Source: Hemicordylus capensis (lineage: Eukaryota > Chordata > Lepidosauria > Squamata > Cordylidae). Taken from it: 64,000 bases of DNA. The notes under the pieces are model-generated. The model was not told where the DNA came from, did not search any database, and saw nothing but the letters and a program-made list of their open reading frames with translations. This document shows, one piece after another, positions 10,513-19,199 of the stretch. Each line of letters begins with the position of its first letter. Within the stretch, counting starts at the first letter, position 1. The stretch lies in contig NC_069670.1 of the NCBI RefSeq assembly GCF_027244095.1, positions 16,015,320 through 16,079,319 of the forward strand. The letters are read 5' to 3'. Both the position numbers and the translations under genes were made by a program.

Positions 10513-11127
10513 TCTTCCACCCCACCAGGCCTCTGGACCTGGCCTCTGGACTTGGCCCTAACCATTTTACTGGTGTACAACATACAGGAACGTGAAGAAA
10601 CCAAATTCATAGACACTGGAGTTGAGATGCAGAAAATGCTTTAATAGGCATGGAAAACAGCAGTACACTTGACAGTAATAGCAAAAAAGAGCCGGAGTCG
10701 TGCAGAAATTGAACAGCTTCCTCACTGAGAATCTTCTAGAACAAGCAAAGAGGAAAGAAACCAAGGGCTCTCCTTCAAGTCCGAGGCTGGCAAATCTTTC
10801 CAGATTCATGTACAGACATCAAACGCAGAGGCTCTTTCCCCGAGAGAGAAGCCTACATCTTAGTGGAGATGAGAGAGCGAAATTAGCACAGAGAGATGAA
10901 AATGTTGGAGGGACTCGGAGGGCGACAGGAAAATAGAGTCAAGAAAACTTGGGTCCTGAGTTTCAGACATGCTGAGAATGGGAAACTACTGTTGACGCTG
11001 GGTGGGAGAGAAGACTCTTATCATGGCTGAATCTAGGTGGGTGACGTCAGTTACAGTTCTAGGTCATGGCTGCCCATTCCTGGTCGTTCCTATGGTCATG
11101 TGGAAATTCTTCTTGGCTTTAATAGGT

Positions 11128-11252
11128 TTATATGCACACATTCCCACAGATGCTTCCATGGCGCCGCAGGAGAGACCTCTTTCCGAAATATCCACCCCTC
11201 CTTCCAAGGGCTCCGTAACCCTAGCCATAACCACCATAGAGACCGGATCCTA
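11128..11252 (-). pseudogene. Beta-keratin 3' fragment
   Basis: On the minus strand this reads like the tail of genes 2 and 3: GSGLYGGYG, one in-frame stop (TAG), then GYGALGRRGGYFGKRSLLRR, HGSICGNVCI and TAA. Similarity starts abruptly at the GGATCC at 11246-11251 and nothing upstream on that strand is keratin. A 3' UTR-like stretch follows down to an ATTAAA near 10640. It looks like a truncated duplicate that lost its promoter, N-terminus and core box. It keeps the long GSxCGNxC ending also seen in gene 3. It is absent from copy B, which lacks this interval. Confidence 0.8.
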
Positions 11253-11259
11253 CAAAGTT

Positions 11260-12840
11260 GCATGAACTTGTCTATTGACATGAACAAAACAACATTTTGG
11301 GAAAAGCAGAGAAGAAAAGTTCCTATCTGTAGCATGCAATTGAAGGTCCTGTTTCCTGGTTCACCTGTAAAATGCACACAGTTGTTGTCATTCACACAAA
11401 CACACGTACGAGTGTACAAACGTCTGTACACCGAATCAGCATAATGTCTGAATTGGGCTAATATGTCTAGGGGGTAAATTCAGTAGGATTCTTATGTTCA
11501 ACACATGTTCAATGAGTGTACCATGTACACAAGCACAGATCTGTACACAGGTATAGTCATTCACATGATATGCTGAACGCAGGTCTAGACTTCTAGACAC
11601 AGGAAGTCCAGACATTTCTAGACATATTCTTAACCTTTTTCTATAATTTGGACAGATTTTATTCTTTACACTAATAGGGGAAATTACAGTTGTTTTCCCA
11701 CCACAGGCAATATTAGGGTGGCGGTGGATTGATGAATTGAGGTTCATTGTATTATGTTTTGCTGTTTGTGTCGGGATCTATATTGTTTAGCATTGTAATT
11801 CTGTTTTAATACATTTAATTTAAAAATGTAAAAGAAAATAAAGTAAAAAATCAAGGCAGAAAATGATGCCGCATCTTTAGGCACCCCTGTGGTAGAAAGC
11901 AGTGCCCTCGAGGAGGCAGCAGCCTTTCTCACACACCTGTGGAATCACGGCCTGTTTTGCAGCACGGAATATTTGCCACATGAATGCAGTCTGAAACTGC
12001 CCTGACCTGAGGATTTGAGTGAACTCAGTCTTCTGAGGACCAGGAACAGTAGCCAGTTTGGGCTTCATACATTTCCGTGGAGAAAACAGAACGCGAGAGC
12101 TTCGGCTTAATTAAAACCCACGGATCTGGGCTATTTGCTGCCGTAAGAAGGCACAAAGTCAAGAAAAGGTGGTTTCCCGCATCAGCATTAATTTTGAAGT
12201 GGTTTTGTTCATCTTCTCCCTGGAGTTTAGAGATGCCGCCTTCTGCTAATAAACCTGTTGTCTTGTCACCTGGGACTGAGTGCCTCTGAACATGTGCAGA
12301 GTTGTTTCCCTGCACAGGGAAATAAACCTTAAAGAAAACCTCGTATGGGTGAAGTTGTTGCTGGGCATGTGCAGAATTATTTTTCACTTTGTTTACTGCA
12401 GACAGAGGAGTTCTGATGCAGGGGGATGCCCTCCCTCCCTGTGACCAGTATAATCTGGAATTCTGCCACCTAAAGGTGTTTACAGGGGCATTCTGTGGGA
12501 AGGGGGCAAGCTAGCTGATACCCCATCTTTTGCCCCATTTAACCCCAAACACACATTCACACCCCCACCCCCACCCCCACCCCCACACGTGGGGTGGACA
12601 CATCACCCGAATGAGTCCCCATTTTCCCACCTGGAAGTGGGATAGTGAATAGAGGTGGAGAAGTCCTCTCCTCAGCTTGTGTGCCCTTCCTCTCCACACT
12701 TGCCTCTGAGCCCTCCCACCTGTGGTTCTGTGTTCTCAGTCTAAAGCCCTCCCCGAGATCTGGAGAAAACTCCCACCACAGGGTCATAAATTGGGCCGGG
12801 GGGTTTCAAGCAGACCAAGAGACTTGTGTTAGAGTGCAGC
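11260..12840. other. Non-coding flank downstream of gene 2
   Basis: No gene is visible. 11755-12840 is shared with B (about 19160-20073, inverted) and A2. A CCCCCA-rich array lies at 12565-12590; its length differs between A1, A2 and B. Confidence 0.5.
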
Positions 12841-12846
12841 ATGGAT

Positions 12847-12852
12847 TTTATT
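12847..12852 (-). terminator. Gene 2 poly(A) signal
   Basis: AATAAA on the minus strand, about 300 bp past the stop codon of gene 2. It is conserved as AATAAA at 19163 for gene 3 and at 61455-61460 for gene 7. Confidence 0.75.
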
Positions 12853-13150
12853 GAAAAGGAGTGGAGTGAACAATTGTAGGAGATGAAGGTTGTGAAAATG
12901 ATAGAGGCAAGCTCAAGAAGAGAGTGGGGCTCCTTCTTGGAAAGGGGACATTCAGGAAACAAAGCGGAAAAGGGGGGCAAGAGAGGGGTAGCGGACGTTA
13001 ATACAGGAGCTGGAGGCTGGGAGGATGGTCCCGGAACCTCATGGCTCTTCTCACTCTGGGTCTAGATGCTCCGTCACAGAACTCGATGGTGGCTGTCCGT
13101 TCCTGGTCATTTCTGCTTTCATGGGGATCTTCTTTTCAGCATTAAGAGGT

Positions 13151-13639
13151 TTATACGCAGACGCTCCCACGGCGCCCCAGGAGAGACCTCCTTCCGTAAT
13201 ATCCACCCCCCCTTCCAAGGGCTCCGTAACCCAAGCCAGAACCCAGGATGCCAAGGAGACCGGATCCTAAAATCCCGGAACCCCCAATGGCACAGGGAGT
13301 GTTGCCTCCCACGGAGACGGGCTCGCAGCTAGCGGACAGGATGGCTCCTGGGATGGTCACCACAGAGGCGGGAGGCCGGATCACGATCTCTGATGGGGGG
13401 GTCTGGTTGATGCAAGAAGGGATGACTCCGGCCAGGGTGCCCAGGTTGCCAGAATTTTCGACGGCTCCATAGCCAGAGCCCAGACCTCCGTAACCAAGAC
13501 CTCCATAGCCGTAGCCGAGACCTCCATAGCCGTAGCGAAGACCACCGTATCCAAGACCACTGGAGCCTGCTGACCCAAAGCCCACAACAGGGCTGGAAGC
13601 ACAGGATGGGATGGTACAGGCTGGTCCACAGTTGGCCAT
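13151..13639 (-). CDS. Beta-keratin (corneous beta-protein), gene 2
   Basis: A 162-residue protein. MANCGPACTIPSCASSPVVG is the Cys-rich head. GLGYGGLRYGYGG repeats run from about 28 to 60. The core box lies at about 76-112 (CINQTPPSEIVIRPPASVVT..SVGG) and the tail ends GRRGSVCV. The core differs from gene 1 (IVIRPPASVVTIPG versus VVIQPPPVVVTLPG), marking a separate subtype. The start lies 18 nt inside exon 2, which begins at 13657 after an acceptor reading CTATTTTCTTTCAG. The C-terminus is four residues shorter than in gene 3 because of a 12-nt loss. It is convergent with gene 1 and divergent from gene 3. Confidence 0.95.
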   Translation of the reverse strand: MANCGPACTIPSCASSPVVGFGSAGSSGLGYGGLRYGYGGLGYGYGGLGYGGLGSGYGAVENSGNLGTLAGVIPSCINQTPPSEIVIRPPASVVTIPGAILSASCEPVSVGGNTPCAIGGSGILGSGLLGILGSGLGYGALGRGGGYYGRRSLLGRRGSVCV

Positions 13640-13660
13640 TATTTGCTGGAGGTAAAGCTG

Positions 13661-14045
13661 AAAGAAAATAGCCTCAGTACAGTGAACTTTGTACTATCAA
13701 GAGTGCAGGAGATATTCTGGCAATCAATATCATTGGCTGTAATTTCCTACTGTCCTTCAAGTCACCTATTTCCATCAATACCTCAGGTACACTAATAATA
13801 ATAATAATAATAATAAAAATCATAATGCAACATCAAGAACCTGGAAGAGAAAGAACATTACAAATACCTGGGCATTTTCCAGGCTGATTACATTGCATAT
13901 GCTGAAGTTAAAAGAAAAATTTGATATCCTCAGTACAGTGAACTTTGTACTATCAGGGGTTCAGGAGATATTCTGGCTATCAGAATCATTGGCTGTAATT
14001 TCCTACTGTCCTCCAAGTCACCCATTTCTGTCAACACCTTAGGTA
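13661..14045. repeat. Tandem duplication at the 3' end of the gene 2 intron
   Basis: Two related units of about 135 bp (13661-13795 and 13926-14045) share 'cagtacagtgaactttgtac' and 'attggctgtaatttcctact'. They are separated by a TAA-type microsatellite (about 13795-13816) and a LINE fragment. The outer unit also carries a pyrimidine-rich AG (minus strand TTTTAACTTCAG, at about 13904), so the acceptor region may be duplicated. A2 has the same arrangement with a longer TAA array. Confidence 0.7.
13829..13924 (+). mobile_element. LINE ORF2 fragment
   Basis: The frame NIKNLEEKEHYKYLGIFQAD continues as YIAYAEVKRKI and then a stop. YKYLGI.QAD is the conserved motif after the active site in several non-LTR reverse transcriptases. 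It is a tiny relic on the strand opposite to gene 2. The A2 copy is at 62459-62554. Confidence 0.65.
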
Positions 14046-14099
14046 TACTACTACTACTACTACTAATATGAATAATAGTAACAACAACAACAATTGTAG

Positions 14100-15010
14100 T
14101 GCACAACCTTCCCTCCCTCTAAAGAGTTAACCGGAAGTGAACCCTTATCTTGACTGACAGGCTGGTGAACTCCAGCGTTCAGCCAATCAGCAGACAAGGT
14201 GTGTGGGATCTAGAGAGCTGTTGTCAGAAAGAACGGAGTTCTTTGTTAGAGAAGAAGCTAGGCTCACAATCTAAAAAGAAACATAAGGCAGATACCAGGA
14301 ACAGCCACTGGCGGGATGCTGTACTAGGGTTGGATAGGGCCAGTTGCTCCCCCCCTGCTAAATATAAGAGGATCATCACTTTAAAAGGTGTTTCTCTGCC
14401 TAATTAGCAGGTGATCTCCCAGGAGGCATCACGTGTGCATTTTTGTACATTTCCAAATGTGGGTTGTTGCACAGAACAACGTTTGCCAGGTTTGATCTCG
14501 AGGCAGCCAGAGTCCATGATCAGAACTCTCTCCCTGAGAGACCAGGGATGTCTGCCGTTCAAATATGACTTCGGCACAGATTCTTATACAAAGAAATCTT
14601 GCATCAACAGAGCACATTTTAGAGTGCCTGCTACAACATCTAACCACCTGCAAAATGCTTATGTCACTGGGATTTAAACCAATCTGTCCCAGTCCATGGT
14701 TGTGTTGCTCTATGAAGCAAAGCACCAATAGCTGTCCCTTCCTATACTTTTCCTGTCTCTCTTTCCCCCCTAATATCAAATCTCCTGCCTTCTGTCAAAC
14801 ATCTCCCCTTTTCTTCCTTCTCTGTTAGGAAAGGAAAAAGAAAAGCAGTGATGTCCCATTTCTCCTTCCTTCCTCTGAGGCCGTCCATGGCAGGAGGGGA
14901 GGCTGGGTGGTTGTCATGCCACCCCTCCGAATCTGCCACCCGAAGAGGCCTGATTCCACATGACTCATAGGAGGGCCGGCTCTTTAACAGGTCTGTTCAA
15001 AGTGCCTCTT
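14100..15010. other. 5' part of the gene 2 intron, no gene seen
   Basis: The intron of gene 2 runs from 15017 down to 13658. I see no repeat or coding signature in this part. It is nearly identical in A2 (to 63635) and has no clear match in copy B, whose homology stops at the start of the keratin coding region. Confidence 0.45.
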
Positions 15011-15017
15011 GACTTAC

Positions 15018-15097
15018 CAACAGGAGTAGAAAGCAAGAGAAGGGAAGCAGATTGAGTGGAGCTGATGGAAGATCTCAGGATGGGGAGGCCTTTTATA
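15018..15097 (-). promoter_or_regulatory. Gene 2 TATA box and non-coding exon 1
   Basis: On the minus strand TATAAA lies at 15097-15092, with a likely start near 15067. The exon ends at 15018 before GTAAGTC (15017-15011). The intron of about 1.36 kb then leads to exon 2 at 13657. Confidence 0.8.
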
Positions 15098-15574
15098 CCA
15101 TTTTCTCGGTGTCCCATGCTGGCCCCGTCAGCTTGGAGACACCACTTTGTGCCTGTGGTTTTAATTAGCAAGCAGCCCAGAGCCATTTGGGAACTGCATC
15201 ATGCCCCCAAATTACTTTAATGACTCTCAAAGGAGAGGTAAAATGTTAGCATTTTGACAGATCTGCACATTGTGGCTGGCACATTTCTGACACTTTGATC
15301 TTCTCCTTTGCATTCCTCAGCAAAAATGCATTTCCTTGTTTCCTTCTTCTGTGGCACTGAAATCAAGAGGAGTTGGGGCCCTCTTCATTCTTCTCAAAAA
15401 TGGCTGATCACAGGGGTTTGCATCCAGACTAAGCAACTCAATGGTACTATTCAGGAGTTACTCAAAAGGACACCTTAATTTCCTTGGGATGTACGTTCAG
15501 TAATTTAGTCAGGATATCTTCCAGTGAGTTCCAGTGAAATACCTGCCCTGTTTCATGCCCCAGATTCCATTTAG

Positions 15575-15870
15575 GATCATAAGAACATACAAAGAACTGA
15601 CCTAAGGCCCATCTGGCCCACCAGATATCTTGAGAAGCCACACAACCAGGAGATGAAGGCATGTCCCCTCTACTTCTGGCCTCCCATACTTGGAGGCCTC
15701 CTGCCTCTGAGCCTGGATGTAGCCTCTGGTCTTAAAGACGAGTAGCCATTGATAGGCTTGTCCCCCGTGAATTTGCCAAATCCTGGCTTAAAGCTATCAA
15801 AGCTGGCGGCTATCCCAACATCCCATGGCAGAGAGTTCCACAGATTTCAGTTTATATTTGTGCATTATCT
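15575..15870 (+). repeat. Interspersed repeat fragment
   Basis: 'aaggcccatctggcccacca', 'gcctcctgcctctgagcctg', 'gtagccattgatag' and 'cagagagttccacag' occur in an order I associate with a common squamate dispersed repeat. The family name is uncertain. It lies between the divergent promoters of genes 2 and 3. Confidence 0.45.
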
Positions 15871-15985
15871 GGACTATGCATAGGCCACTTTCAACCAACC
15901 AATGTTCTTGAAGTGGTTTCCATAGGGAGAAGAGGGAGAAGATGGATCCCTCTCCCAAAGGGCTCTCCATCAAAGGAGCATTGGA

Positions 15986-16340
15986 TGTTGTAAAAATCCC
16001 CGTTGTACAGTGAGGAGGAGGGACAGGGAGGAAGTCCCGCCCTGCCATATCACTCACCTGCATGCCTTCCTGCTCACACTTACAGTGGGGCTTGGCTGAA
16101 GAGCACAGAGCCCTACCCATGGTGGTGGGCACATCCATGAATGTGAGGGTGGATCGATCCAACCTCATCATCACAGCAGTGCCTATAATCACAGGTAGAG
16201 CCCTTCGCTTTTCAGTCAAACCCCTTCATAACAATGAGTGGTGGCGTGTGTGGATGATCGATGTAGCAGGGGTGGGATTTCCTCCCCCTTCACTCTGCTG
16301 TGGGGCTTTTGGCTTCAGTGGGGCTTTTGGATAACATCTG
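15986..16340. mobile_element. Foldback or MITE-like palindrome, about 355 bp
   Basis: The sequence folds on itself around 'tggatcgatcca' near 16155. The inner arms (about 67 bp each) pair closely ('ggctgaagagcacagagccc' against the complement of 'gggctctacctgtgattata' and onward). Outer arms are weaker but reach 'gatgttgtaaaaatcccc' on the left and 'gggcttttggataacatc' on the right. The right arm carries a short internal duplication. It has no coding capacity. Confidence 0.6.
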
Positions 16341-16344
16341 AAGG

Positions 16345-17160
16345 AAAACTCCCCAAACTACGGGCCACAAGAGGGCCTGAAGGAAGTTTCCTGTCCCCAA
16401 GGGGCTCACAGACTTGATGGTTTCCTGTCCCAAACAGGCTTACAATTGTAGAGGGACTGTAGAGGGACTCAACAGAAACATTTATCCCGACGTTTCCAGC
16501 AAATCCTTTGAGTTTTTGCTCAAAGAACTCAAAATGGTTTTGAAGCGACCAAAATGAATGTCAGTAGGGTAAACTCTCTTGAAAAAAGTAGAGGGGCCTA
16601 AAATGTCCCCTCTATATTCACCTCATCTTTTCCCAGCCTGTAGGCAGCAAAGATTTGGAGGAAATGTGTGAGAGAATTCTCCAAGGGTTATCCTCAGGAA
16701 GGACCCTGAAATCCCCTTTTAAAAAAATTTCAGCTTCTCCTTTCTTGAAATTCTCTTCTGAATTTCACCTCTGAACCAGTTCAGTTCCAACCTCAGCATT
16801 ATCTCTGACCTGTCCAGTTCCAGCAAGAACACAAAAGATATCCAACACTCTCCTGAACTGCTGATGCAAGAATATCAAAGATTTTCATTCCCAGCCTCTG
16901 GGGGTTCACAGTCCCTGTTTCTTAACATCAAATAAACTGAACTGAGTTCAGGTCAGCAGATTAAAAAAGAAGAGAGAGATAGAAAAAATAAATGTGTGGA
17001 GAGGTGCTGGATGATTAGCGTTGCATTTAGACAACAACTTAATTCATCACCACAGCTATGCAGATGCACAGTAATTTTGGGACATGAAAGGAAGCCTGTC
17101 AACAGCCAAGTCTAAGGTTAGCTAGAATGATGGAGCATCCGAACCACAAGACAGGCGGGG
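16345..17160. other. Upstream flank of gene 3, no gene seen
   Basis: No gene, SINE or LINE motif was recognised. This is the unique spacer between divergent genes 2 and 3 and could hold regulatory sites that I cannot read directly. Confidence 0.4.
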
Positions 17161-17167
17161 AAAACTG

Positions 17168-17249
17168 TATAAAAGCTGTGCATTCCCTCTGTCCTTACAT
17201 CAGCTTCATTCGACTCTCCTGTCTTCACTGCATCTTCTCAGAGAAGCCG
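17168..17249 (+). promoter_or_regulatory. Gene 3 TATA box and non-coding exon 1
   Basis: TATAAAAG at 17168 gives a likely start near 17198. Exon 1 ends at 17249 before GTAAGTCC. This promoter and exon are related in layout but not closely matched to gene 2, although the 3' half of gene 3 is. The intron runs 17250-18323 and ends CAATCTTACAG. Confidence 0.78.
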
Positions 17250-17540
17250 GTAAGTCCATTTTCTTGGTGGTGTTTGGATAGAGTCTCGTTGACACAGAGC
17301 TTGGTGGATCTTCCACCTTGAGTCTTCTGTTCTTCAGAAAATGGAGCGGTTGACAGCTAGTCTAGGATTACTGTGCCACTGAATGCCAGGCACTGGGGAA
17401 CAAAACCGGGAAGGGGCTATTTCCTCCGTGCCTGGCTCGTGGACTTCTCAATGCCAACATGATGGACAATGGCTGGAAACAGAAGGCTGAACTGGATGGG
17501 TTTTAGTCTGATCCAGCAGTTCTCTTGTGTTTCTTCCCAG

Positions 17541-17849
17541 AGGAACAATGGATGCTGCCTTATATTATATTGAAGGACCATTGGTCCTTCCTGCTCAGGA
17601 CTGCCCAAACTGACTGGCAGCAGCTCTCCAAGGTTTCCGGCATGGGTCTCTCCCAGACTCACCTGCAAATGCTGCCAGAGAACCTTCTGCATGCAAAGCA
17701 GATGCTCTGCCATGAAGTTTACATTGGCTGGCACTGGTTCTCCAAGGTTTTAGGGGGGGATTTTCTCAGCCTCACCCGGTGGTGCTGCCAGGGATGGAAG
17801 CGTTCTGCATGCAAAGCAGATGTTATACCACTGATCTACAGCCCCATCC
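17541..17849 (-). mobile_element. Tandem SINE pieces in the gene 3 intron
   Basis: Two successive minus-strand SINE segments each show 'tctgcatgcaaagcagatg' complements and 'ctccaaggttt'. The downstream head reads 'ggatggggctgtagatcag'. This looks like a SINE dimer or a nested insertion. A palindromic MITE follows at 17884-17966. Confidence 0.6.
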
Positions 17850-18345
17850 TCTTGCTCACGGCTGCTCAACCTGGTCCTCCTGCAGATGTTGGCCTACAAC
17901 TCCCATAATTCCTGGCTGTGGGCCACTGTGGTTGGGGATTCTGGGAGCTATAGTCCAAAAACAGTGGGAGGGCCAAAGTTGAGCAGCCCTGCCCAAGCTC
18001 TTCACTTGGTGGATATATATGAGAGGAGTGTGTAGTGGTCAGAGGCCTAAATATGAGCAAGGGTGGAATCCTTGCTTGTGAAGACAATGCCACCAGAATT
18101 TGGCCAATCTAGCTTTGAAATTCCACAGGCTTTGGAGGTGGGAATACCTTCTTAATGCATGCAAGCCAGAGGAAATGAAGTGAAATGAAATTCTGAAAAC
18201 CTCACCAGGTTTCACTGGTGGCATCTTGGCTCCTGCGATGGTCCGAGCAAAGTAACACGATCCACGACTGAGGCAGAGAGTATGAGTTCATTTCTGATGC
18301 CTTCTGTTCTGCCAATCTTACAGACTCACCTCCATCTTTCCAGCC

Positions 18346-18864
18346 ATGGTTTCTAACTGCGGACCATCCTGCACCGTCCCATCCTGTGCTTCTACCCCAG
18401 TGGTCGGTTTCGGCTCTGCAGGGAATGGCTTAGGCTATGGCCTTGGTGGTCTTGGCTATGGCTGTGGCTTTGGTGGTCTTGGCTCTGCCTATGGCCTTGG
18501 TGGCCTTGGCTACGGAGGTCTGGGCTCTGGCTATGGAGCCGTCGAAACTTCTGGCAACCTGGGCACCCTGGCCGGAGTCATCCCTTCCCCCATCAACCAG
18601 ATCCCCCCATCAGAGGTCGTGATCCAGCCACCCCCCGTTGTCGTGACCCTCCCAGGAGCCATCCTGTCCGCTAGCTGCGAGCCCGTCTCCGTGGGAGGAA
18701 ACACTCCCTGTGCCATTCGGGGTTCCGGCATTTTAGGATCCGGTCTCTATGGCGGCCTGGGTTCTGGCTTGGGTTACGGAGCCTTTGGAAGTAGGGGTGG
18801 ATATTACGGAAGGAGGTCTCTCCTGGGGCGCCGTGGGAGCGTCTGTGGGAACATCTGCGTATAA
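18346..18864 (+). CDS. Beta-keratin (corneous beta-protein), gene 3
   Basis: A 172-residue protein. MVSNCGPSCTVPSCAS head; long GLGGLGYG repeats (about 27-63); core box about 82-117 (INQIPPSEVVIQPPPVVV..SVGG); tail ending GRRGSVCGNICV. The core-entry Cys of other members (PSCINQ) is Pro here (PSPINQ). The ATG is 22 nt inside exon 2. The 3' half and UTR match gene 2 in inverse orientation, while the core around 18627-18700 matches gene 1, so the gene is mosaic. The poly(A) signal is AATAAA at 19163. It is the only intact keratin in copy B. Confidence 0.95.
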   Translation: MVSNCGPSCTVPSCASTPVVGFGSAGNGLGYGLGGLGYGCGFGGLGSAYGLGGLGYGGLGSGYGAVETSGNLGTLAGVIPSPINQIPPSEVVIQPPPVVVTLPGAILSASCEPVSVGGNTPCAIRGSGILGSGLYGGLGSGLGYGAFGSRGGYYGRRSLLGRRGSVCGNICV

Positions 18865-19162
18865 ACCTCTTAATGCTGAAAAGAAGATCCCCATGAAAGC
18901 AGAAATGACCAGGAACGGACAGCCACCATCGAGTTTTGTGACGGAGCATCTAGACCCAGAGTGAGAAGAGCCATGAGGTTCCGGGACCATCCTCCCAGCC
19001 TCCAGCTCCTCTATTAACGTCCGCTACCCCTCTCTTGCCCCCCTTTTCCGCTTTGTTTCCTGAATGTCTCCTTTCCAAGAAGGAGCCCCACTCTCTTCTT
19101 GAGCTTGCCTCTATCATTTTCACAACCTTCATCTCCTACAATTGTTCCCTCCACTCCTTTTC

Positions 19163-19168
19163 AATAAA
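19163..19168 (+). terminator. Gene 3 poly(A) signal
   Basis: AATAAA about 300 bp past the stop codon, in a context conserved with genes 2 and 7. Confidence 0.78.
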
Positions 19169-19199
19169 ATCCATGCTGCACTCTAACACGAGTCTCTTG

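Larger units (their letters stand above)
1..15372 (+). repeat. Segmental duplication copy A1 (runs off left edge)
   Basis: The sequence from base 1 is repeated almost base for base from 48613. The offset drifts only from 48605 to 48630 because of small indels, mostly in microsatellites, and the match is still running at the last base of the window (15372 matches 64000). It holds gene 1, a keratin 3' fragment and gene 2. Most of it is also present in inverse orientation in copy B. Differences from A2 are scattered substitutions plus a few informative blocks near 9.0 kb, 12.4-12.9 kb and the 3' end of gene 2. A real recent duplication and an uncollapsed haplotype are both possible explanations. 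Confidence 0.95.

Noticed and set aside
16062-16334. Paired frames on both strands around 15.8-16.3 kb with similar peptides.
   Set aside because: The similarity is the consequence of the palindrome; neither peptide resembles a known protein.
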